Of a stretch of 64,000 bases of DNA, positions 44,234 through 52,884 are shown one piece after another. Position 1 is the first letter of the stretch. Every line of letters starts with the position of its first letter. This DNA comes from Arthrobacter globiformis (GTDB taxonomy: Bacteria > Actinomycetota > Actinomycetes > Actinomycetales > Micrococcaceae): positions 1,612,001 through 1,676,000 of the forward strand of contig NZ_JAUSZX010000001.1 in the NCBI RefSeq assembly GCF_030818015.1, given 5' to 3'. A program made the translations under genes and the position numbers. Below the pieces are notes generated by a model, which saw only the letters and a list, made by a program, of their open reading frames with translations, was not told the DNA's origin and did no database searches.

Positions 44234-46864
44234 CTATACCTCGTTCTCATCGCGGGGCCGCATGGGGATGGAAGCCCCGATCAGCACCTTGCCTTTTTCC
44301 TCTGCCGTTGCCGGACGCATCTGGCCGCGCTCGTCCGGGACGAAAGTGATGGAATCGTCCTTCTGGTCGGGGGCGTTGACGAAGGAGCGGAACCGGCGCA
44401 GGCGCTCGGGGTCCTTCAGGGTGTCTGCCCACTCGTCGACGTAGGTGTCCACGTGCTTGGCCATGGCTGCCTCGAGGTCCTCGGCGATGCCCAGGGTGTC
44501 GTGCACCACGACGTCCTCGACGTGCTTGATGCCGCCGTCGAGCTCCTCCTGCCAGCGCGCGGTGCGCTGCAGACGGTCGGCGGTGCGGATGTAGTACATG
44601 AAGTAACGGTCGATGTACTTGATCAGCGTCTCGTCATCCAGGTCCTTGGCCAGCAGCTGGGCGTGGGCCGGGGTGGCACCGCCGTTGCCGCCGACGTACA
44701 GGTTCCAGCCGTCCGCGGTGGCGATCACGCCGACGTCCTTGCCGCGGGCCTCGGCGCACTCGCGGGCGCAGCCGGAAACGCCCATCTTGAGCTTGTGCGG
44801 GCTGCGGAGGCCCCGGTAGCGGAGCTCGAGCTGGATGGCCATGGCCACCGAGTCCTGGACACCGAAGCGGCACCACGTGGAGCCGACGCAGGACTTCACC
44901 GTGCGCAGGCTCTTGCCGTAGGCCTGGCCGGATTCGAAGCCGGCGTCCACCAGCTCCTTCCAGATCTCCGGAAGCTGCTCCAGCCGGGCACCGAACATAT
45001 CGATGCGCTGGCCGCCGGTGATCTTGGTGTACAGGTTGTACTTCTCGGCGACGGCGGCAATGACGCCCAGCTTCTTCGGGGTGATCTCACCGCCGGCGAT
45101 GCGGGGGACCACCGAGTAGGTGCCGTCCTTCTGCATGTTGGCCAGCGCGCGGTCGTTGGTGTCCTGCAGGGTGCCGCGGCCGGCGTCCAGGACGTAGTTG
45201 CTGTTCTGGCTGGCGAGGATGTTGGCGATGGTCGGCTTGCAGATGTCGCAGCCTGCGCCGGTGCCGTACTTGGCCATGATCTCCTCGAAGGAGGTCAGTT
45301 CCAGGACGCGGATGGCGTCGAAGAGTTCCTGGCGGGACAGTTCGATGTGCTCGCAGAGGGCCTTGGAAACCTCGACGCCGGACTTGGTCAGTTCGGTTTC
45401 CAGCAGCTTCTTCAGCATCGGCACGCAGGAACCGCACTGGGTTCCGGCGCGGGTGCAGCCCTTGAGTTCGCCGAGTTCCTGTACGGGGGCGTTGCCGTCG
45501 CAGGCGCCGCAGCCGTTGATGGCGTCGCGGATGGTTCCGGCGGTGACGTTGTTGCAGGAGCAGAGGGTGGCGTCGTCCGGCAGCTCGGTCTCGGGGGCTT
45601 CCCCGCCACCGGCGGCGGTCAGGTAGGCGCCCGGTTCTGCCGGGAGCTCGCGGCCCAGGAGAGGACGGAGGCTGGTGTAGGGGGCTGCGTCGCCGACGAA
45701 GATGCCGCCGAGGAGGGTCTTGGCGTCGTCGGTGGTGACGATCTTCTGGTAAACGCCGCGGGCCGGGTCCGCGTAGACGATTTCGAGGGCGTGCTCCGTC
45801 CGGGCGAATGCGTCGCCGAAGCTGGCCACGTCCACGCCGGAAAGCTTGAGCTTGGTGGCGGTATCGAAACCGGGGAACGTGGCCTCGCCACCGTGCAGGC
45901 GGTCGGCCACGATTTCGGCCATGGTGTTGGCAGGGGCCACCAGGCCCAGGCACATGCCTTCGAAGTTTGCTACCTCACCGATGGCCCAGATGCCGGGCAC
46001 CTGGGTGGCGCAGTAATCGTTGATCACGACTCCGCCGCGGGGGCCCAGATCAAACAGGGACTCCTCGCCTTCGGCGGCGCGGAAAAGCTCGTCGCGGGGC
46101 TTGACGCCGATGGCCACGATGACGATATCGGCAGGGATGATGCGGCCGTCTGCCATCAGCACACCGGTGACCTGGCCGTCGTCGTCCGCCTGGATTTCGG
46201 ACGGGAACACACCGCCGTGGACTTCGAAGCCCTTCGCCTCGATGAGTCGGCCCAGGGCCTGTCCGGCGCCTTCGTCGAGCTGGGTGTTCATGAGCCAGGG
46301 GGCGCCGTTGATGACGACGGGCGTGGCGCCGAGCTGTTCGGTGCCGGCCGCGGATTCGAGGCCCAGGAGCCCGCCACCGATGGTGACGGCGTTGACCTTG
46401 CGGCCGAGCTTTTCAGTCAGCTCGACGATGGACTTGTTGATGGCCCAGACGTCCTCGAGGGTGCGGTAGACGTGCACGCGCTCGGCGCCGGGCAGCGGGA
46501 GCCGGGCGGCGTCGGAACCGGTGGCAACCACCAGTTCGTCGTATTCATAGGTGTTGCCGGCTGCGGTTTCAACTGACTTGCCCGCGGTGTTGATCTTCAC
46601 CACGCGCTCGCCGGTCCGCAGGGTGAGCGACTCGTGTTCCCACATGGAAGCCGCACCTAGCGTCAGGTCAACGGTGCTGTCCGTGAGGGCCTTGCTGAGG
46701 GCAACGCGGTCATAGGGCAAGTGGGCTTCTTCGGTCAGAACAGTTACGTGCCAGCCTTCGAGGCCCCGGGCATGCATGGCGTCCGCAAAACGGTGGGCTG
46801 CAGGGCCGCCGCCGGCGACCACAATGCGGCGCGGAGTCGATGAGGTTGAAGTCTGTTCGGTCAC
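44234..46864 (-). CDS. nirB: Assimilatory nitrite reductase [NAD(P)H], large subunit NirB
   Basis: NirB reduces nitrite to ammonium in the cytoplasm with NAD(P)H. The 876-residue protein starts at a GTG with GAAAGG 6 bases upstream; the longer frame to 46996 crosses the promoter. Domains in order: FAD loop VVAGGGPAAHRFADAM, NAD loop TIGGGLLGLESAAG near residue 170, bacterioferredoxin-type [2Fe-2S] cluster (CSCNN near 433, then CGACDG and CTRAGTQCGSC), a second BFD-like segment ending CDICKP, and the sulfite/nitrite reductase domain with [4Fe-4S]/siroheme ligands CVGSTWC near 658 and CARECAE near 696. nirD is encoded divergently rather than downstream. Confidence 0.95.
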   Translation of the reverse strand: MTEQTSTSSTPRRIVVAGGGPAAHRFADAMHARGLEGWHVTVLTEEAHLPYDRVALSKALTDSTVDLTLGAASMWEHESLTLRTGERVVKINTAGKSVETAAGNTYEYDELVVATGSDAARLPLPGAERVHVYRTLEDVWAINKSIVELTEKLGRKVNAVTIGGGLLGLESAAGTEQLGATPVVINGAPWLMNTQLDEGAGQALGRLIEAKGFEVHGGVFPSEIQADDDGQVTGVLMADGRIIPADIVIVAIGVKPRDELFRAAEGEESLFDLGPRGGVVINDYCATQVPGIWAIGEVANFEGMCLGLVAPANTMAEIVADRLHGGEATFPGFDTATKLKLSGVDVASFGDAFARTEHALEIVYADPARGVYQKIVTTDDAKTLLGGIFVGDAAPYTSLRPLLGRELPAEPGAYLTAAGGGEAPETELPDDATLCSCNNVTAGTIRDAINGCGACDGNAPVQELGELKGCTRAGTQCGSCVPMLKKLLETELTKSGVEVSKALCEHIELSRQELFDAIRVLELTSFEEIMAKYGTGAGCDICKPTIANILASQNSNYVLDAGRGTLQDTNDRALANMQKDGTYSVVPRIAGGEITPKKLGVIAAVAEKYNLYTKITGGQRIDMFGARLEQLPEIWKELVDAGFESGQAYGKSLRTVKSCVGSTWCRFGVQDSVAMAIQLELRYRGLRSPHKLKMGVSGCARECAEARGKDVGVIATADGWNLYVGGNGGATPAHAQLLAKDLDDETLIKYIDRYFMYYIRTADRLQRTARWQEELDGGIKHVEDVVVHDTLGIAEDLEAAMAKHVDTYVDEWADTLKDPERLRRFRSFVNAPDQKDDSITFVPDERGQMRPATAEEKGKVLIGASIPMRPRDENEV

Positions 46865-46929
46865 TGTGGGCCTTTCGCTGGGCCGCAGACGGTGCTCTGC
46901 AGCTTGTCCATCCAGACTAGGGAGGCGCA

Positions 46930-46967
46930 GTTTCGCTTCAGTTTCCCAATTGTTTCGTGAACTTAAC
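46930..46967 (-). promoter_or_regulatory. GlnR-like box upstream of nirB
   Basis: Read on the minus strand: GTTAA, 6 bases, GAAAC, 6 bases, GAAAC, 6 bases, GAAAC. All four pentamers are exactly 11 bases apart. GlnR of actinobacteria binds GTnAC/GAAAC half-sites separated by 6 bases. The row sits 66-103 bases upstream of the nirB GTG. Confidence 0.65.
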
Positions 46968-47018
46968 TTCTGCATCACGGGCTTGTTTCGGGCCATGTGA
47001 GGTGTCTTTTACGTTCTT

Positions 47019-47045
47019 GACACATTGACTGCACCCCGTCGAAAC
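47019..47045 (+). promoter_or_regulatory. Weaker GlnR-like half-site row on the nirD side
   Basis: GACAC, 6 bases, TGCAC, 6 bases, GAAAC on the plus strand, again with 11-base spacing. Only the last pentamer is a perfect match. TTGACA at 47017-47022 overlaps and could be a -35 element for nirD. Confidence 0.35.
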
Positions 47046-47160
47046 ACCGCCGCCCTAGTTTTGGTATACGGCCGCAGCGGCGGCTACAGCAGGCGCAATT
47101 ACACGTCTCGCAGGACCGGCCCGCCGCCGGAAAGCACGCAAAAAGGGAGAGGAGCCGGAC

Positions 47161-47523
47161 ATGACGGCAACACTGGAACTTGAGGATCTCGCCACCGGAT
47201 ATGCAGGTTGGCACCGCGTCTGCGCCGTGGAGGACCTGGAACTGGCCTGGGGCGAAGCGGCACTCGTGGCCGGCCAGCAGGTGGCCCTGTTCCGCACGGC
47301 GCCAGGTGAGGTTTTCGCCGTAGCTCAGGAGGATCCGGCCACCGGCGCCTTCGTCATGGCACGCGGCATCCTCGGATCACGCGGCACGCGCCCCACCATC
47401 GCCTCGCCGCTGCACAAGGAGGTCTACGACCTCGAGACGGGCGAGTGCTTCGGCAACGCGGACCTGCGCCTGGCCACGTTCGCCACGCGCATCGTCGATG
47501 GCGTCATCGAGGTTGAGCTCTAA
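47161..47523 (+). CDS. nirD: Assimilatory nitrite reductase small subunit NirD
   Basis: A 120-residue Rieske-fold protein that partners NirB. WHRVCAVEDLELAWGEAALV, VALFRTAPGEVFAVAQEDP and SPLHKEVYDLETGECFG show the family pattern. As in other NirD proteins the Cys/His cluster ligands of true Rieske proteins are missing, so it should not hold a [2Fe-2S] cluster. GGGAGAGGAG precedes the ATG. It diverges from nirB across a 296-base regulatory region, an unusual arrangement since nirB and nirD normally form one operon. Confidence 0.93.
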   Translation: MTATLELEDLATGYAGWHRVCAVEDLELAWGEAALVAGQQVALFRTAPGEVFAVAQEDPATGAFVMARGILGSRGTRPTIASPLHKEVYDLETGECFGNADLRLATFATRIVDGVIEVEL

Positions 47524-47549
47524 GGCTTCTTACAGAGCCACCGGGCCGG

Positions 47550-49304
47550 TTACAGGCCCAGGGCCTCGCGCACGTCAGTGAGCACCTGGTCCAGCGCGGC
47601 CCTGGCAGCCAGCCGGGCTTCGGGCAGTTCGGCTGCAGACCCGACGCTCTTGATGACCTCCAGGTAGCACTTGAGTTTCGGCTCCGTGCCGCTTGGCCGG
47701 ATGATCACCCGGCTGAGGTCGCGGGTCACATAGAGCAGCCCGTCGGTCGGGGGCAGTTGTTCGCTGCCTTCGGCCAGATCCACGAATGACTCCACGGCTG
47801 AACCGCCAAATGATTCGGGCTGGTTCACGCGCAGCCGGTTCATCATGGCATCCAGCAGGCCGAGGTCACCCACGCGGATGTTCAGCTGGTCACTCGCGTG
47901 GAGCCCGTGGACCAGGTACAGCTCATCCAGGGTGTCGAAGATCGTCTTGCCCTCGGACTTGGCTGCGGCCGCCAGCTCCGCGATCAGCACCGCGGCGGAC
48001 AGTCCGTCCTTGTCGCGGACCAGATCCGGTGCAACGCAGTAGCCCAGGGCCTCCTCATAGCCGTAGACGAGGCGCGGCACGCGGGAAATCCACTTGAATC
48101 CTGTAAGCGTCTCCTCGTGCGCGTACCCGGCTGCCGCGGCGATGCGTGAAAGCAGCCGGGACGAAACAATCGAATTGGCGAATACTCCGCCGCCCGCGTC
48201 CCCTTCGGAGTCGTCCACCCCCGCGGCGGCCAGCCGCGCCACGACATGCGCTCCCAGGAGGGCGCCCACCTCATCGCCTCGCAGCATCCGCCACGCACCC
48301 GTGTCCGGGTCCTTCGCGGCCACCGCGGCACGGTCCGCGTCCGGGTCGTTGGCCAGGACGATGTCCGCGTCCGCCTGCATCGCCGCGCCAAGCGCCAGAT
48401 CCAGCGCGCCCGGTTCCTCGGGGTTGGGAAAACTCACGGTGGGGAAGTCCGGGTCTGGCTCGGCCTGCTCGCTGACCAGCGTCACGTCGGTGAACCCGGC
48501 TGCCCGGAGGACGGCGACAGCCGTGGTGCCGCCGACGCCGTGCAACGGTGTCAGGACGATTTTCAGGTTCCGGGCCGGGAACAGCCCGCGGTTGGCAAGC
48601 CCCGCCGTGGCGGCCTCGTAGTCCTGAACGATCCCGGCGTCCAGGACCGTCCATCCGTCCTGGGCCAGTGGGATCGAGGCAAGGTCGCCCACGTTGCTGA
48701 TTTCGGTGGCGATCACGGCGTCGTACGGCGCCACGATTTGCGCGCCCCGGCCGTTTTCCTCCACGGCATGACGGCCGAGGTACACCTTGTAGCCGTTGTC
48801 CTGCGGAGGGTTGTGGCTGGCAGTGACCATCACACCGCCGTCGCATTCCAGCGCCCGGACCGCATACGCCAGCAGCGGCGTTGGCAGGGCAGCCGGCATC
48901 AGGAACGTCTCGATTCCGGCCGCGGTGAGCACCGCCGCCGTCTCCGCGGCGAAGATGTCTGAGTTGTAGCGGGCGTCATAGCCGACGACGGCGCGCGGCC
49001 GTGTGCCGGGCGCAGCCTCCGCCACCGTCCGGACCAGGAAATTGGCGAAGCCCGCCGCTGCGCGGCGGACCACGACGCGGTTCATCCGGTTGGGCCCCGG
49101 TCCCAGGGCAGCGCGCAGGCCCGCCGTTCCGAACTGCAGTGTTCCCCGGAAGCTGTCTTCGAGGTCCTGCCGGGCCGCGGGCGTGCCGGCCTCGGTGAGC
49201 TTCACGAGTTCGGTCAGCGTTGCCGCGGTGAGCGGGTCCGGATCCTGGGCAGCCCAGGCACGGGCGTCGTTGAGCAGCTGCAGATCGGCTTCGGAAGGCG
49301 TCAT
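47550..49304 (-). CDS. Phospho-sugar mutase (phosphoglucomutase/phosphomannomutase)
   Basis: A 584-residue alpha-D-phosphohexomutase, likely interconverting glucose or mannose 1- and 6-phosphates. RAVVGYDARYNSD near residue 95, the phosphoserine loop GVMVTASHNPPQDNGYKVY near 160, the metal-binding loop NDPDADRAAVA near 315 and the phosphate-binding RPSGTEPKLKCY near 540 are intact. Length matches the long PgcA/PGM2-like group. The ATG is 7 bases downstream of TAGTTT with no Shine-Dalgarno; the frame extends far upstream but crosses the Rrf2 promoter. It converges with nirD (26 bases). Confidence 0.92.
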   Translation of the reverse strand: MTPSEADLQLLNDARAWAAQDPDPLTAATLTELVKLTEAGTPAARQDLEDSFRGTLQFGTAGLRAALGPGPNRMNRVVVRRAAAGFANFLVRTVAEAAPGTRPRAVVGYDARYNSDIFAAETAAVLTAAGIETFLMPAALPTPLLAYAVRALECDGGVMVTASHNPPQDNGYKVYLGRHAVEENGRGAQIVAPYDAVIATEISNVGDLASIPLAQDGWTVLDAGIVQDYEAATAGLANRGLFPARNLKIVLTPLHGVGGTTAVAVLRAAGFTDVTLVSEQAEPDPDFPTVSFPNPEEPGALDLALGAAMQADADIVLANDPDADRAAVAAKDPDTGAWRMLRGDEVGALLGAHVVARLAAAGVDDSEGDAGGGVFANSIVSSRLLSRIAAAAGYAHEETLTGFKWISRVPRLVYGYEEALGYCVAPDLVRDKDGLSAAVLIAELAAAAKSEGKTIFDTLDELYLVHGLHASDQLNIRVGDLGLLDAMMNRLRVNQPESFGGSAVESFVDLAEGSEQLPPTDGLLYVTRDLSRVIIRPSGTEPKLKCYLEVIKSVGSAAELPEARLAARAALDQVLTDVREALGL

Positions 49305-49311
49305 GGAAACC

Positions 49312-49317
49312 AAACTA
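49312..49317 (-). promoter_or_regulatory. Leaderless -10 (TAGTTT) of the phosphohexomutase gene
   Basis: TAGTTT, seven bases, ATG on the minus strand, with no ribosome-binding site. Confidence 0.5.
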
Positions 49318-49399
49318 TCGTCAAAACCCGGCGGAGCGGTGCCGGACAGCGCAGCGGACCTGTCATAACTCCACCCGTTCGTGGCCGCCGGAATGCTGC

Positions 49400-49429
49400 T
49401 TGACAGCAAAAATTCTGGACACGTAACGT
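49400..49429 (+). promoter_or_regulatory. Complete leaderless promoter of the Rrf2 gene
   Basis: TTGACA (49400-49405), an 18-base spacer, TAACGT (49424-49429), 7 bases, GTG at 49437. It is the only leaderless case here with a consensus -35 element. Confidence 0.65.
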
Positions 49430-49436
49430 CTGGGTT

Positions 49437-49931
49437 GTGAAGTTGAACCAGGGGGTGGAGTGGGCTCTCCACTGCTGCGTCAACATGGCATGGGCGCCCG
49501 CGGGAGAACCGATCAGCAGCGGCCGGCTGGCCGAGCTGTATAAGCTGCCGCCGGCATACCTGAACAAGCAGCTTCAATGCCTGGTGCGGGCGGGCGTCCT
49601 GCAGTCCGTGTCCGGCCCCAAGGGAGGGTTCCAGCTGGCGCGCCGTGCTGACCGGATCTCGGTGCTGGACGTGGTGCTGGCCATCGAAGGCCGGGACCTG
49701 GCGTTCCGCTGCGACGGCATCCTGGCGAATTGCCCCGGCGGTGACGCGGACGAGGACTACCTTCGGAGCTGCATCATTTCGCAGTCCATGCGCCATGCGG
49801 AGCTGGCCTGGCGCACCGAACTCGCGCGGCAGACCGTGGCAGGCATTGCGCAGTCCCTCGAACGGCGTTTTCCCCAGGCGCGTGCCGACTCGCTCGCCCA
49901 ACTCCTCGCCACAAACAACGGGCGGGACTAG
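49437..49931 (+). CDS. Rrf2-family transcriptional regulator
   Basis: A 164-residue Rrf2 protein. The winged-helix N-terminus is visible (VEWALHCCVNMAW, ISSGRLAELYKLPPAYLNKQ, GVLQSVSGPKGGFQLAR). Three cysteines at residues 92, 99 and 112 lie where IscR and NsrR bind an Fe-S cluster, though the last spacing (13) is wider than usual. Redox, nitric-oxide or iron sensing is therefore possible. It is divergent from the phosphohexomutase and shares the four bases CTAG of its stop with the convergent purine nucleoside phosphorylase gene. GTG start from the leaderless promoter. Confidence 0.87.
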   Translation: MKLNQGVEWALHCCVNMAWAPAGEPISSGRLAELYKLPPAYLNKQLQCLVRAGVLQSVSGPKGGFQLARRADRISVLDVVLAIEGRDLAFRCDGILANCPGGDADEDYLRSCIISQSMRHAELAWRTELARQTVAGIAQSLERRFPQARADSLAQLLATNNGRD

Positions 49932-50746
49932 AGCCGGCCGATGATTTCCGCCAGGAGCTTGGAAATGCGCGGCCCGGCAGCGTGTCCGGCTTCGAGCACT
50001 TCCTCATGGCTTAGCGGGGTCGGGCTGATGCCGGCCGCGAGGTTGGTGACCAGCGAGATGCCAAAGACCTCCATGCCGGCGTGCCGGGCGGCGATGGCCT
50101 CCAGCGCAGTCGACATGCCCACCAGGTCGGCACCGATCCGCTTGGCGTACTGCACCTCGGCGGGCGTCTCGTAGTGCGGGCCGGTGAACTGGGCGTAGAC
50201 ACCTTCGTTCAGGGACGGGTCGACGTCCCGGGCCAGGTCCCGGAGCCGCGATGAGTACAGGTCAGTCAGGTCCACGAAGGTTGCGCCTTCGAGCGGGGAC
50301 GTCGCGGTGAGGTTAATGTGATCTTTGATGAGCACGGGGGTGCCGGGCGCCCAGTCTTCGTTGAGTCCGCCGCAGCCGTTGGTGATCACCAGGGTCCGGC
50401 AGCCGGCGGCGGCCGCGGTGCGCACGCCGTGGGCAACGGCGCGCACGCCCTTGCCCTCGTAGTAGTGGGTGCGGGCGCCGAGGACCAGTGCGCGCTTGCC
50501 TTCCCGGGTCAGCACGGAACGAATCGTGCCCACGTGTCCCTCCACAGCAGGAGCCGAAAAGCCGGGGACCTCCGAGGCTGCCAGCGTCGCGGTGGTCTCG
50601 CCGATGAGGTCGGCGGCCTCGGCCCAGCCTGAGCCCAGGACCAGGGCGGTGTCGTGGGCTTCGACGCCGGTCTCCGACGCGATGTAGTCCGCGGCCGTCC
50701 GCGCTGCTTCGAAGGGATCCGGGTCCAGGGAATCTGTTGTGCTCAC
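49928..50746 (-). CDS. Purine-nucleoside phosphorylase
   Basis: A 272-residue trimeric-type (class II) PNP that phosphorolyses inosine and guanosine for salvage. ALVLGSGWAEAADLIGE near residue 29 (phosphate site), ARTHYYEGKG near 82, TNGCGGLNEDWAPGTPVLIKDHIN near 113-136, and VGMSTALEAIAARHAGMEVFG near 200-220 fit the family. The GTG at 50746 lies 7 bases after TAGCTT without a Shine-Dalgarno; the long upstream frame is antisense to the lpd-like gene and is rejected. Its stop overlaps that of the Rrf2 gene. Confidence 0.92.
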   Translation of the reverse strand: MSTTDSLDPDPFEAARTAADYIASETGVEAHDTALVLGSGWAEAADLIGETTATLAASEVPGFSAPAVEGHVGTIRSVLTREGKRALVLGARTHYYEGKGVRAVAHGVRTAAAAGCRTLVITNGCGGLNEDWAPGTPVLIKDHINLTATSPLEGATFVDLTDLYSSRLRDLARDVDPSLNEGVYAQFTGPHYETPAEVQYAKRIGADLVGMSTALEAIAARHAGMEVFGISLVTNLAAGISPTPLSHEEVLEAGHAAGPRISKLLAEIIGRL

Positions 50747-50753
50747 CCGGTCC

Positions 50754-50759
50754 AAGCTA
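50754..50759 (-). promoter_or_regulatory. Leaderless -10 (TAGCTT) of the purine nucleoside phosphorylase gene
   Basis: TAGCTT, seven bases, GTG on the minus strand. Confidence 0.5.
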
Positions 50760-50863
50760 CCGTGCCGGAGCCGGTGCGGGCAGCAGAAACGCGCCCCTTG
50801 GGGCTGCTCGACCCGTCCAGGACGGTTGGTGGTCCGGCGCAGGATGCAGGAGAATGGTCGTTT

Positions 50864-52279
50864 GTGACTATGCATCCTGATTTCAGCGCCCCCCGAATCG
50901 CAATTCTCGGCGGAGGTCCGGGTGGCTATGAAGCCGCCATGGTGGCCGCCTCGCTGGGAGCCCAAGTCACCATCATCGAGCGCTCCGGCCTCGGCGGCTC
51001 CGCGGTACTGACCGACGTCGTGCCGTCCAAGACGCTGATCGCGACGGCGGACCTGATGACCCGCGTGAGCGGTGCCGGCGAGCTGGGAGTCAAGTTCGAC
51101 GTCGACGGCGGGGATTTCGTTCCGGTCATGCGCGCCGATCTCAAGCACATCAACGACCGCCTGCTCGGCCTCGCCCGCCAGCAGTCCGTCGACATCCAGA
51201 CCGGCCTGGAGCACCAGAACGTCCGCATCCTGAACGGCTCCGGCAAGCTGGTGGACAACCACACCATCGAGGTCCTGACCGCCGACGGAACCGAAACCGT
51301 CGAGGCTGACGCCATCCTGCTGGCCGTCGGGGCACACCCGCGGGAACTGCCCACGGCACGGCCGGACGGCGAACGGATCCTGAACTGGGCACAGATCTAC
51401 AACCTGGACGAGTTGCCGGAGGAACTGATCGTGGTGGGCTCCGGCGTGACCGGCGCCGAGTTCGCCTCCGCCTACAACGGCCTGGGCTCGAAGGTCACCC
51501 TCATTTCCAGCCGCGACCGCGTGCTTCCGGGTTCCGACACGGACGCTGCCGAGGTGCTGGAAGAGGTTTTCGAACGCCGCGGCGTGAAGGTGCTGTCCCG
51601 TTCGCGTGCCGAGACGGTGGAACGGACCGACGACGGCGTGGTGGTCACCCTCGGTGACGGCTCCAAGGTCACCGGCAGCCACTGCCTCGTGTGTGTGGGC
51701 TCCATCCCAAACACCGCCGGCATCGGCCTGGAGGAAGCCGGCGTGGCGCTGACCGAAAGCGGCCACATCAAGGTGGACGGCGTGTCCCGCACCACTGCCC
51801 CGAACATCTACGCTGCCGGCGACTGCACCGGCGTCCTGGCGCTCGCCTCGGTCGCCGCCATGCAGGGACGGATCGCCATTGCGCACTTCCTCGGCGACCA
51901 GGTGACCCCCATCAAGCTGCACCAGGTGGCGTCCAACATTTTTACGTCGCCCGAGATCGCGTCCGTGGGTGTCTCCGAGGCCGAGATCGAGTCCGGCAAG
52001 TACCAGGGTGACATCATCAAGCTCTCCCTGAAGAGCAACGCGCGCGCCAAGATGCGCAACGTCAAGGACGGCTTCGTCAAGATCTTCGCCCGCAAGGGAT
52101 CTGGCACTGTGATCGGCGGCGTGGTGGTGGGCGCCAATGCGTCGGAGTTGATCTTCGCCATCTCCATCGCGGTGAAGCAGAAACTGCACGTCGACGACGT
52201 CGCCAGCACCTTCACGGTGTACCCGTCGCTGAGCGGCTCCATCTCCGAAGCGGCACGACGCCTTCACGTACACATGTAA
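50864..52279 (+). CDS. Lpd-like flavoprotein without redox disulfide: NAD(P)H-quinone dehydrogenase
   Basis: A 471-residue flavoprotein with the dihydrolipoamide dehydrogenase fold: FAD loop AILGGGPGGYEAAMVAASLG near residue 10, NAD loop VVGSGVTGAEFASAYNGLG near 190, and NIYAAGDCTGV near 312. The motif that should hold the CxxxxC redox pair reads GLGGSAVLTDVVPSK with no cysteine, and the C-terminal catalytic His region reads TVYPSLSGSISEA. This matches the mycobacterial LpdA (Rv3303c) type, which reduces quinones rather than lipoamide. GTG at 50864 or ATG at 50870 may be the start. It diverges from the PNP gene. Confidence 0.85.
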   Translation: MTMHPDFSAPRIAILGGGPGGYEAAMVAASLGAQVTIIERSGLGGSAVLTDVVPSKTLIATADLMTRVSGAGELGVKFDVDGGDFVPVMRADLKHINDRLLGLARQQSVDIQTGLEHQNVRILNGSGKLVDNHTIEVLTADGTETVEADAILLAVGAHPRELPTARPDGERILNWAQIYNLDELPEELIVVGSGVTGAEFASAYNGLGSKVTLISSRDRVLPGSDTDAAEVLEEVFERRGVKVLSRSRAETVERTDDGVVVTLGDGSKVTGSHCLVCVGSIPNTAGIGLEEAGVALTESGHIKVDGVSRTTAPNIYAAGDCTGVLALASVAAMQGRIAIAHFLGDQVTPIKLHQVASNIFTSPEIASVGVSEAEIESGKYQGDIIKLSLKSNARAKMRNVKDGFVKIFARKGSGTVIGGVVVGANASELIFAISIAVKQKLHVDDVASTFTVYPSLSGSISEAARRLHVHM

Positions 52280-52461
52280 GTGGTCGCCGCCCAACCTGTG
52301 AATGACAGCAGTCTCCTAGTCGCCACCGGCAGAGCTGAGTAAAATTCAGACTGTCGATCCCCGGGATTGGCGGCACCGGGCTCCGACAGACCGATCACCA
52401 GCGGTCAGCTATGCGGAGATTTTCTTCCGAACGGTCGGACCGCGGAAGCCAGGAGCGTGCC

Positions 52462-52836
52462 ATGATCACAGTTCAAAAAGCCGCAATAAACACCGCCCTC
52501 GTAGCGGCCCTCGTGGGCGGTGGTGCCTACCTTGCCATGGGCTACCCCGTCATTGCCTCGTCCACAAACACGGGAAGCCAGTCCAGCACGGACTCCGCCA
52601 AAGGTGGCCACCAGGCCAACGGGATCACCGAGCAGCTGCTGACGGGGAGCACCGCCACACGGGTGAGGAACGCGGTGCTGGCGGCCAACCCCGGCGCGAC
52701 GGTTCACCGGGTTGAGACCGACGCCGAGGGTGCGGTCTACGAAGCCCACATCACCAAGGCTGACGGCTCGCGGGCGACAGTAAAGCTGGACGGTTCCTTC
52801 AACATCACAGCCACGGAAGCCGGACGCGGACGGTAA
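52462..52836 (+). CDS. Small membrane-anchored PepSY-like protein
   Basis: A 124-residue protein with an uncleaved-looking N-terminal hydrophobic segment (AALNTALVAALVGGGAYLAMG-like, residues about 6-27). A Ser/Thr/Gln-rich linker and a C-terminal PepSY-like domain follow (AVLAANPGATVHRVETDAEG, YEAHITKADGSRATVKLD), as in small extracytoplasmic inhibitor-like proteins. The ATG at 52462 follows AGGAGC. Function unknown. Confidence 0.75.
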   Translation: MITVQKAAINTALVAALVGGGAYLAMGYPVIASSTNTGSQSSTDSAKGGHQANGITEQLLTGSTATRVRNAVLAANPGATVHRVETDAEGAVYEAHITKADGSRATVKLDGSFNITATEAGRGR

Positions 52837-52884
52837 GTATCCGGCGGCTTGTGGCGCAGGCAATTGCGGCGGAAAAGTTCAGCA

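Noticed and set aside
44453..46576. Plus-strand frame of 707 codons
   Set aside because: Antisense shadow of nirB created by high third-position GC; low-complexity Gly/Ala/Val content and no ribosome-binding site.
50864..52279. Annotation as dihydrolipoamide dehydrogenase (lpd, E3)
   Set aside because: The redox-active CxxxxC and the C-terminal catalytic His motif are absent.
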